From an uncultured Clostridia bacterium (lineage in GTDB: Bacteria; Bacillota; Clostridia; Christensenellales; UBA3700), in NCBI GenBank assembly GCA_947176975.1, contig CAMWSW010000007.1:1-13479 (forward strand): a stretch of DNA of 13,479 bases. Reading direction: 5' to 3'. The notes under the pieces are model-generated. The model was given only the letters and a program-made list of their open reading frames with translations, ran no database searches and was not told the DNA's origin. This document shows positions 7,826-13,479 of the stretch, piece by piece. A program made the translations under genes and the position numbers. Every line of letters begins with the position of its first letter. The stretch's first letter is position 1.

Positions 7826-9628
7826 CTATACTCCGTATGCGCTTTGCAATCTAGCAATTTGCTCGTCCATTACGTTTTGCGATAAGTTCCACCCCGTGAT
7901 AATATCAATCACTTGCTCATAAACCGTTTTGTCTGCCGATTGATTGCGTTCTATATCCGCAAGCATTTTCATTATGTTAGCGTAATCGGGATTGTCGTCG
8001 AGCCAACTTCCCGTATTGCCACCGCCCAATGCACCGCCGCCGCCAAGATCTTCGCCTAACATAACGGTAAACTGAACTCTTACAACTTCTTTATCTTGCG
8101 GATAATAATCGGCAAATCCATAATTCTTATATACTCCGTTAACACTATACATCCAACCTGAACCGCTTCCGTAATCAAACTCGCCAAGCGAACTTCCTAA
8201 TTCTAACATCCTTTTATAAGAACTGCTAACGTGTTCCCAAATACCGTCAGCGATACGATTTCCCGTAAGGTCAAGCCCTTCGATTGCCGAAAGATAAAAA
8301 CCGCTTTGAATCTCACCCGTATAACGATATGAATATCCGTACTCGGTAAGTATATCGGTAAGCGTAACGGAAAACGGAATACCTTCATAAATAGATACCC
8401 ACATAGGTAATATAAAGTAACCGCAGGATATTGAAAATCCTTCCAAAGCAAATAATACTTCGCCTATCTTCTCGCCGTATGCTGTCGGGATATAAGTCAT
8501 AGTATATTGAGTTGATACTTCTCTATCCATTAAATCTTTTGCCGTTACTTTAAGAATAAACGACTTATTATGATTTGCGAAATCTCCGTTACTAAAACTA
8601 ATGCGATAACTCGTCATTGTATCGTCGTCCCATACTAACGATATACCGTTTACGGCAACGAACTTTTCTATACCGTCATTTGCGTCCCAATCGATGGCAA
8701 ACGAAATCATATCTTTTGAGAGTTTCTTACCTAGTCCGTCCTTTGCCGTAACGTCAAAATTAAAAATACTACCTTTATAAGTTTTATTATTCTCTATTGA
8801 CGTATTAAGCGTAGGCGGATCGTCAATATACCTAATTGAATACTTGTATTCCTTTGTTATCCCATCATACTTTGCAATAATCGTTATCACGTTCTCGCCC
8901 TTTTGAAGTTGCATATCGTATCGAGTTCCCGTAGGTATCAAAATATTGTCATTGAACATAACGGAAAGTTCGCACATATTACTTCCATACATTGCCGCCG
9001 CTCGAAAATAATAGTTACTATCTCCCGTATCAAATTCCTTAATATCGGTAGACAAAACAAATTCGTCATAGAATAAAGTCCAATCTTTTTGCTCGGTATA
9101 ATCTCCGTAACGAGCCGTAATGGAAAACTTGTTTTTGCCCACGCAAAGCGTTGCTATGTACTGTCCGTTCTCTGCCGTCAGTTGATTGCCGTTATGCGTT
9201 ACGACTACGGCGCAAGACGAGTCATTAAACGTTGCGTTTGCGCTGAATGCAACACAGTCGTTTTTAATAACGGAATTTTCAAAAGTAGTAATAATAGCAA
9301 ATTCCGCTCTATAAGTTACCGTATATTTGCGTTCTTCACGAGCTTTACCGCTAATTGCAGTAATTTCTAACGTATTTTCGCCATCATTTAGATTTGCTTT
9401 ATATTTTCCGTTTTCGCCGTCAAGCAAGATACCGTTGCAAGTAATCTCCATACAGCAAACTTTTCCGCCATAAGTCGCTGTTGCGCGGAACTCATAAATC
9501 TTTTCAGTTAAAACGGCGTTGTCTACAATGTCGGTGGAAAATACAAATTCGGGGCTATTGCAAGCCGCAAACGCAAGTAAGCAAACAATTACCAATATCA
9601 CACTTGCTATATATTTTTTAACCTTCAT
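7826..9628 (-). CDS. Lipoprotein with Ig-like modules and a DUF4430 domain
   Basis: A 600-residue surface lipoprotein. The signal segment (5-22) ends in LAFAA before C23, an acceptable lipobox. Three homologous Ig-like modules follow (about 27-108, 110-188, 190-268). Each has an aromatic residue, a Cys exactly five residues later (C58, C139, C219), then an N-G...L-x-x-G-x-N-x-(I/F/L) strand pair ending in a T/S-x-x-Y close; they resemble glucodextranase-B-type Ig domains. A fourth, different beta domain spans ~270-380. Residues ~385-525 are a DUF4430 domain with LTDILTEYGY (422-431), FYLSAIEGLD (444-453) and GSGSGWMYSVNGVYKNYG (487-504). A Gly-rich linker (529-537) leads to a short helical tail. 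DUF4430 equals the beta domain of transcobalamin, so this is a likely corrinoid-binding partner of the adjacent alpha-barrel protein. SD AGGA lies six bases before the ATG; the ORF overlaps the upstream gene by 11 bases. Confidence 0.87.
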   Translation of the reverse strand: MKVKKYIASVILVIVCLLAFAACNSPEFVFSTDIVDNAVLTEKIYEFRATATYGGKVCCMEITCNGILLDGENGKYKANLNDGENTLEITAISGKAREERKYTVTYRAEFAIITTFENSVIKNDCVAFSANATFNDSSCAVVVTHNGNQLTAENGQYIATLCVGKNKFSITARYGDYTEQKDWTLFYDEFVLSTDIKEFDTGDSNYYFRAAAMYGSNMCELSVMFNDNILIPTGTRYDMQLQKGENVITIIAKYDGITKEYKYSIRYIDDPPTLNTSIENNKTYKGSIFNFDVTAKDGLGKKLSKDMISFAIDWDANDGIEKFVAVNGISLVWDDDTMTSYRISFSNGDFANHNKSFILKVTAKDLMDREVSTQYTMTYIPTAYGEKIGEVLFALEGFSISCGYFILPMWVSIYEGIPFSVTLTDILTEYGYSYRYTGEIQSGFYLSAIEGLDLTGNRIADGIWEHVSSSYKRMLELGSSLGEFDYGSGSGWMYSVNGVYKNYGFADYYPQDKEVVRVQFTVMLGEDLGGGGALGGGNTGSWLDDNPDYANIMKMLADIERNQSADKTVYEQVIDIITGWNLSQNVMDEQIARLQSAYGV

Positions 9629-11879
9629 AAATCATCCTATATTCTGCTTCGATTTTCTCACCTGACGAAAGCGTTACAATAATTTTAATCTTAAATTCTC
9701 CGTCAACGTCATATCCCCACATTTCCCAATCTGAATAACTCAACGTAACCGTAACCGTATTATCGTTAGTTTGCACTTTTGAAAGCGGCGGTTCATAATC
9801 CCCGTAGTTTGGCGCTGAAAATCCGTTATTTGAAACTATTTTTATATTTGCCGTTGATATATTTTGAGCAACTTTTCCGACCTTGATTTGCACCGTAAAT
9901 AAAGACGCAGTATTTGGATTATCTTTATTAAGAGATGCGACAATAATCGGCGTAGCGTTCACATAAGTTATTGTATAGGTTTTTTCTTCAAATTTTTCTC
10001 CGCATTCCGCTTTAATAACTATCGTATTTGAGCCTTCCGTTAGAACAATAGAATATACCCCATTACTAATAGGCGCTTCGACTTGATTTACCTTTACGCT
10101 TATTCCGCAGTTGTCGTCTCCGTACTTTGCCGATACCGTTATGTTAAGAATTTCGTCATATACTTCAATCCCATTGTCAATTCCTTCGATAGTAAAATCA
10201 AAATACAAGTATCTCTCGCCGTAATTTATTTGTTTTACTCCGCTATTCCAATTATTGCCGAACGTAACTTCGCTGCCGTCTTGATAATATCCGTAAGCGT
10301 CGAAAGGCACTGTTAAAGTTGCGTTAGTACATCCGTTAAAAGCGCTGAACGCAATTTCATTAAGTTTGCAATTATCGAAATGTATTGCCGTTAAGTTTTG
10401 AGCGTTTTCAAATGCGTGCGACAGTATTTTTTCAACCGTTATGGGCGCAGTATATTCTGCAGATTGACTCTTTGCCGAATATTTGAAAATAATAGTTTTG
10501 TCAATATCATACAAGACGCCGTTCTCTGCGCATAGATATATACTCAATGCGTCTACCGTAATATCTTTTATGTTATCGCATTCATATATAAACTCGGACA
10601 AATTATTTATTCCAAGATTTTCGTTTGCTATTGCTTGGGGATTTAAAGTAGCAGGCAAAGCAACTCTTTCAAGTTTGGAACATCCCATAATAACTTGTCT
10701 ATCAACTACAGAAAGTTTGGTCTTTGAAAAATCAAGCGTCTTTACTTCATTGAGATACCAAAAACTTTGCTGACCTATTGCTGTAAGCGAAACGCAATCG
10801 GAAAAATCAAAAACTTGCGCGGGGATATATTTTTGCGTTTGATTATAAGTATAACCGTAAAAACAGTTGCTACCTATACTTTCAAGGCTTGACAATCCTT
10901 TCAAATCTATAATCGTAAGTTTCGGCGCGATTGAAAAACAACTATTGCCTATCGTCTTTAACGACAAACAACCTGCAAGACTCACGCTCTCAAGATTTAT
11001 GCAATCACGGAAACAATAATTGCCTATTTCCATAAGCGACGAGCAATTCGCAATATTGACTGCTTTAAGCGAGTCCATCATATAAAAATTGTTTTTACCA
11101 ATTTTGACTAACGACGTACAATTAGTTAAATCAACAGCCTTTATTACTTGCAAAGCATTACTGCTATTACCGAAAAATACGCTATCCTTAATTTCAGTTA
11201 TAGGCTTACCGTTATATTCGTTGGGAACTGCCACACTCTCAATATTGAAATCGTCTACAAACCCCGTCAAAACGTATCCATTGCCGTCTTGCGTTTCTTC
11301 AAACGTAAATTTATTAGCGTCCGTAGGCTTTATTCTCCACTGCGCAATAAACGTTACATTGTCCTTAACGGTATAAGATTCATTACTTGCAAATACCTTG
11401 TCGGCAACTCTCCAACCTATAAAATTATAGTTCTCAAGCGTAGGTATATAATCAGAGAAATTGATAATAGTATCTTCATCTACTTGCATTTGACTATTTT
11501 TCATACTGCCGCCGTTCAAATCAAACGCAACTTGATATGACTGAACAACTATTACCGTCCACTGCGCTGTCAACATAATATCGGCAGTAATCGTAATTTT
11601 ATCATTGCTTTGATACGAAGTATCTCCTATTTTCCATCCTGCAAAATCGTAGCCTTCTTTGGTAGGCTCATATTCGGAAAGATTGAGCGTTGCGCCATCT
11701 TTGACTTTAAGAGAAACGGGCAAATCTTTATCCGCTACACTCCCGCCGTCAAGATTAAACGTAACAGTGTAATATTGATTTTCGGGCGTATTATTTTTTT
11801 CACAAGCGCAAATACCGCCTACAATTAAAATTAGTATGCTAATTAGCGTTATCAAACTCAAAGCAAATCTTTTGTTCAT
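9618..11879 (-). CDS. Surface lipoprotein: InlB-type repeats, BspA-like LRRs and Ig-like module
   Basis: A 753-residue protein starting at ATG 11879, where AGGAG lies seven bases upstream and a signal peptide begins; the frame's extension to 11990 overlaps cobO and is rejected. The signal ends in GGICA before C26, a plausible lipidation site. Residues ~36-108 and ~114-182 are two Listeria-Bacteroides (InlB B-type) repeats with F-x-L-(D/N)-GGS, G-W and A-Q-W landmarks. Residues ~190-550 are BspA-like leucine-rich repeats, with recurring L-x-x-(V/I)-x-(L/I)-x-x-C-x-S-L-x-x-I-G-x-x-x-F units. Residues ~570-640 are an Ig-like module matching those in the next gene, with C591 five residues after Y586. 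A final beta domain follows. Such proteins usually mediate binding to host or microbial surfaces. Its place in a B12-riboswitch operon suggests corrinoid capture or assembly of the surface complex, but that is inference. Confidence 0.85.
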   Translation of the reverse strand: MNKRFALSLITLISILILIVGGICACEKNNTPENQYYTVTFNLDGGSVADKDLPVSLKVKDGATLNLSEYEPTKEGYDFAGWKIGDTSYQSNDKITITADIMLTAQWTVIVVQSYQVAFDLNGGSMKNSQMQVDEDTIINFSDYIPTLENYNFIGWRVADKVFASNESYTVKDNVTFIAQWRIKPTDANKFTFEETQDGNGYVLTGFVDDFNIESVAVPNEYNGKPITEIKDSVFFGNSSNALQVIKAVDLTNCTSLVKIGKNNFYMMDSLKAVNIANCSSLMEIGNYCFRDCINLESVSLAGCLSLKTIGNSCFSIAPKLTIIDLKGLSSLESIGSNCFYGYTYNQTQKYIPAQVFDFSDCVSLTAIGQQSFWYLNEVKTLDFSKTKLSVVDRQVIMGCSKLERVALPATLNPQAIANENLGINNLSEFIYECDNIKDITVDALSIYLCAENGVLYDIDKTIIFKYSAKSQSAEYTAPITVEKILSHAFENAQNLTAIHFDNCKLNEIAFSAFNGCTNATLTVPFDAYGYYQDGSEVTFGNNWNSGVKQINYGERYLYFDFTIEGIDNGIEVYDEILNITVSAKYGDDNCGISVKVNQVEAPISNGVYSIVLTEGSNTIVIKAECGEKFEEKTYTITYVNATPIIVASLNKDNPNTASLFTVQIKVGKVAQNISTANIKIVSNNGFSAPNYGDYEPPLSKVQTNDNTVTVTLSYSDWEMWGYDVDGEFKIKIIVTLSSGEKIEAEYRMIYEG

Positions 11880-11901
11880 CTTATATCTCCTAAAAGTATT
11901 T

Positions 11902-12411
11902 TTAATATTCAATTCCCACTCTTGCAAGCATCCCCTTATCGTAAGGGTGTTTACATTTCTTAATCTCGCTAACGTAATCGGCGAAATCAACCAAATGGAT
12001 TATATCCTTTTCAGATACGCTGCCGGTAAGTACCACTTCTTTTTTTGTAGATTGCAAAAACTTTACTATCTCATCACTAGACACAATTCCAAGTTGCATT
12101 ACGCATAATATCTCATCCAAGATAATAAGGTCGCTTTGTTCTGTCGATTGCACAGCCTTTTCAAACACGTTTTGCATTCGCTTATTTATATCTACCTTTT
12201 CTTCTTCGCTCATTTGCCAAGTAAACGTCATAGGTTGAGTATCGCAAATTATATAAGCGCCCAACTTCTTCAACGGCTCAATCTCACCCGATTTTCCGTC
12301 TTTTAGAAACTGCGCTATCGTAACGCGCAGTCCCTGTCCTACTGCTCGCAAGGCAAGTCCCATTGCCGCTGTCGTTTTACCTTTTCCGTATCCGTAATAA
12401 ATATGTACCAT
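11902..12411 (-). CDS. cobO: Corrinoid adenosyltransferase, CobA/CobO/BtuR type
   Basis: A 169-residue cytoplasmic enzyme that transfers the adenosyl group of ATP to cob(I)alamin or related corrinoids (EC 2.5.1.17), making the coenzyme form. Diagnostic motifs: P-loop GYGKGKTT (7-14), FLKDGKSGE (35-43), Walker-B-like IILDEI (96-101) and the C-terminal HPYDKGMLARVGIEY (155-169) typical of the BtuR family. After LTG (127-129) most relatives have Arg; here it is Ser130. Length is on the short side of the family, starting right at the P-loop strand without the usual N-terminal extension. It begins two bases after the stop of the preceding gene, with only a weak purine-rich stretch as ribosome binding site, so it is probably coupled to that gene. 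It would adenosylate corrinoid delivered by the ECF transporter of the same operon. Confidence 0.93.
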   Translation of the reverse strand: MVHIYYGYGKGKTTAAMGLALRAVGQGLRVTIAQFLKDGKSGEIEPLKKLGAYIICDTQPMTFTWQMSEEEKVDINKRMQNVFEKAVQSTEQSDLIILDEILCVMQLGIVSSDEIVKFLQSTKKEVVLTGSVSEKDIIHLVDFADYVSEIKKCKHPYDKGMLARVGIEY

Positions 12412-12413
12412 AA

Positions 12414-12668
12414 TTACTTTTTTTCGTTCCTTAATTGTATTTGATTCTTATCGGTAAGCGGTGGAAGTCCGCTTGCTAAAATAACGTTGTGCCAAGTCCT
12501 AAATCTTGCTTTTAATTTAGCGGCTTCTTTGCACTCGCTTTTTATCGGCGTACGCCCTAACTTCTCCGCAAGCGTAATAACGCATTGCAATAATTCCTTA
12601 TCTTGCTGCGTTAGTTCGTCGCCAGGTTGCCAACACGAATTATCCTTTTGCTTATGCGCGTAACTCAT
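12414..12668 (-). CDS. Small protein with one homing-endonuclease-associated (HNH_repeat-like) domain
   Basis: An 84-residue protein, first gene after the riboswitch terminator. Residues ~20-70 fit the short helical repeat found beside HNH endonucleases: hydrophobic helix LLQCVITLAEKLG (26-38), then GRTP (38-41), E45 and C46, a second helix, F56-R-T-W59 and ASGLPP (65-70). No nuclease motif (HNH, GIY-YIG or LAGLIDADG) is present. The repeat family is thought to bind DNA, so this could be a small DNA-binding regulator, but its role is unknown. AAGGAG lies 12 bases upstream of the ATG, a long spacing; an ATG-GAT-TAA mini-frame lies between and its stop touches the start. Two bases separate it from cobO. 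Confidence 0.75.
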   Translation of the reverse strand: MSYAHKQKDNSCWQPGDELTQQDKELLQCVITLAEKLGRTPIKSECKEAAKLKARFRTWHNVILASGLPPLTDKNQIQLRNEKK

Positions 12669-12699
12669 TTAATCCATTTGCTCCTTAATTTTGTCAATT

Positions 12700-12732
12700 A
12701 AAAAAGGCAACCACTTTTTCAGTGATTACCTT
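12700..12732 (-). terminator. Intrinsic terminator, riboswitch expression platform
   Basis: On the minus strand AAGGTAATCACT (12732-12721) pairs with AGTGGTTGCCTT (12715-12704), allowing two G-U pairs, around a five-base loop. A run of T follows at once. It lies between the cobalamin aptamer and the first gene, as expected for a riboswitch that stops transcription when cobalamin is bound. Confidence 0.9.
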
Positions 12733-12743
12733 GATTCTATACA

Positions 12744-12780
12744 GCGATATACCTCTTGTTTCCAAGCGGCTCTTTATCGC
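12744..12780 (-). promoter_or_regulatory. P13 hairpin of the cobalamin riboswitch (kissing-loop partner)
   Basis: GCGATA (12780-12775, minus strand) pairs with TATCGC (12749-12744). The enclosed loop contains AGCCGC (12771-12766), perfectly complementary to GCGGCT (12914-12909) in the aptamer. A CTTG-GAAA-CAAG hairpin also fits inside. This corresponds to the L5-L13 kissing loop that carries ligand occupancy to the expression platform. Confidence 0.7.
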
Positions 12781-12817
12781 ACAAACCTCGCCTCACCGAA
12801 AAGTTTATACTTTTGGC

Positions 12818-12988
12818 AACTAGGCAGGTCTCCTGACTTCACGGATTCAAGCACCGTATTTTTGCCTTCCCAAACAAAAAAGTTCAGTGACATTTTCAAA
12901 ATACGATTAGCCGCATACAGTAGAGTGAGCTGATCACGGATTCTCACCGTGTTCCCTTTTAATACGCAAAGACTTGCGTAACCCAATT
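12818..12988 (-). ncRNA. Cobalamin riboswitch aptamer
   Basis: The minus strand shows the conserved landmarks in order: P1 5' strand AATTGGG (12988-12982); a P2 hairpin ACGCAA/TTGCGT; AAAAGGGAACACGGTGAGAA with ATCCGTG; CTACTGTATGCGGCT; a CACTG segment; GGGAAGGC; and the B12 box GTCAGGAGACCTGCC (12837-12823). The P1 3' strand CCTAGTT (12824-12818) pairs with the 5' strand over seven positions including wobbles. It controls the nine-gene operon downstream and ties all of it to corrinoid status. The 70-codon frame through this region is not a gene. Confidence 0.96.
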
Positions 12989-13009
12989 ACCATTTATTCA
13001 ATTTTTATC

Positions 13010-13038
13010 ATTATAACATTGTCAAAAGCTTTTGTATA
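13010..13038 (-). promoter_or_regulatory. Promoter of the corrinoid operon
   Basis: On the minus strand TATACA (13038-13033) and TATAAT (13015-13010) are 17 bases apart. The -10 is extended by TG one base upstream (TGTTATAAT). The start of transcription would be near 13003, about 15 bases before riboswitch P1. A perfect TTGACA at 13025-13020 lies only four bases from this -10; with an 18-base spacer its partner would be the weak TTGAAT. Confidence 0.6.
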
Positions 13039-13051
13039 GTTTTTTATAAAG

Positions 13052-13296
13052 TATTTTGTAGAACACCCCCTCATTTTTACAATTTTTACTACAATAGTAT
13101 GCCGAGAATTAGCTTTTACTGAAAATTACTAAAAATCAATAGAAATTAGTAACGAAAAACAGATGTTACTGAAACACAAGATTTAATGGGTTTGGTGTTG
13201 AATTCGCGTTCGATTTTGGGAAAATAGACGTCAACAACGATAAATAGGTATCAATCAATATCGGTAGGCATCAGGCTGATTTAGCAACTTGAAATA
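13052..13296. repeat. Long direct repeat, copy 2 (right of corrinoid operon)
   Basis: Same-orientation partner of 1607-1849. It starts with the same TATTTTGTAGAA, ends with the same CTTGAAATA, and shares the core with no change over more than 40 bases. The right-end hairpin is degenerate here (ATCAATC against GGCTGAT), while the left-end pair is TTGTAG/CTACAA. Its left boundary lies about 14 bases upstream of the operon's -35 box. No coding potential is seen. Confidence 0.85.
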
Positions 13297-13303
13297 CTAT
13301 TTG

Positions 13304-13357
13304 GTTGAAAGGCCACGAATCGAATCCTTCCAATTTTTCCAATGAAATCCTTTCAAC
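13304..13357. repeat. Nine-base inverted repeat in gene-free right end
   Basis: GTTGAAAGG (13304-13312) is perfectly complementary to CCTTTCAAC (13349-13357), with a 36-base spacer. No T-run follows, so it is not an intrinsic terminator in either direction. It could be a protein-binding site or a weak RNA hairpin. The remaining bases to 13479 are AT-rich and show no gene. Confidence 0.4.
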
Positions 13358-13479
13358 GAAATATTATAAAATACTCATATATTCGTATAGCTTATTCGAT
13401 TAGTTCTTGCCACTACTTGTTTAATCTTATAATTTTTGCCCTATAAAACAAATTTTTGCATTATTGATTTCTGTATTTC

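Noticed and set aside
11880..11990. 37-residue N-terminal extension of the LRR lipoprotein
   Set aside because: It runs into the cobO coding region and places the signal peptide internally; the ATG at 11879 has AGGAG at proper spacing.
12774..12986. 70-codon frame on the minus strand
   Set aside because: It lies wholly within the cobalamin riboswitch aptamer and has no protein features.
1607..13296. Composite transposon carrying the corrinoid operon
   Set aside because: Repeats flank the operon, but neither repeat nor cargo encodes a transposase, integrase or recombinase.
13300..13345. Possible tRNA 3' fragment (ATCGAATCC resembles a T-loop)
   Set aside because: The bases before the loop do not pair with those after it, and no acceptor or anticodon arm can be built, so it is not a tRNA or an attachment-site remnant that I can support.

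Overview
The window is AT-rich DNA from a Gram-positive bacterium, most likely an anaerobic gut member of the Bacillota (Clostridia). The signs are ECF-type vitamin transport, lipoproteins, strong AGGAG-type ribosome binding sites, Listeria-Bacteroides and BspA-like surface repeats, and no outer-membrane (TonB/BtuB) genes. Every convincing gene lies on the minus strand, so transcription runs from high to low coordinates.

The centre (about 13,040 down to 2,080) reads as one tightly packed nine-gene corrinoid operon. An extended -10 promoter precedes a cobalamin riboswitch, whose B12 box, P1 stem and a predicted L5-L13 kissing pair are all visible, and then an intrinsic terminator. The genes follow in transcription order: a small homing-endonuclease-associated-repeat protein; a CobO/BtuR corrinoid adenosyltransferase; a lipoprotein with InlB-type repeats and BspA-like leucine-rich repeats; a lipoprotein with Ig-like modules and a DUF4430 domain; a secreted, C-terminally membrane-anchored alpha6/alpha6-barrel protein; a small membrane-anchored DUF4430 protein; EcfT; a fused double-ATPase EcfA; and an S component. 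Neighbouring genes overlap, abut or are separated by at most 22 bases.

The main result concerns the middle genes. The alpha-barrel fold and the DUF4430 fold correspond to the alpha and beta domains of animal intrinsic factor and transcobalamin, which clamp B12 between them. Here the two halves are encoded as separate cell-surface proteins inside a B12-riboswitch operon, next to a complete ECF importer and the enzyme that adenosylates imported corrinoid. I infer a Gram-positive capture-and-import system: the surface proteins bind corrinoid, the ECF complex moves it inward, and CobO converts it to the coenzyme form.

The left end (2-1449) holds a visibly more AT-rich two-gene unit that looks like a Hachiman antiphage system: a DUF1837 (HamA-like) nuclease and the N-terminal part of a helicase (HamB-like) cut by the window edge. 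The intergenic stretches at 1450-2079 and 13026-13479 each contain one copy of a ~245-bp direct repeat, so the repeats bracket the corrinoid operon. The right end holds no gene that I can support.
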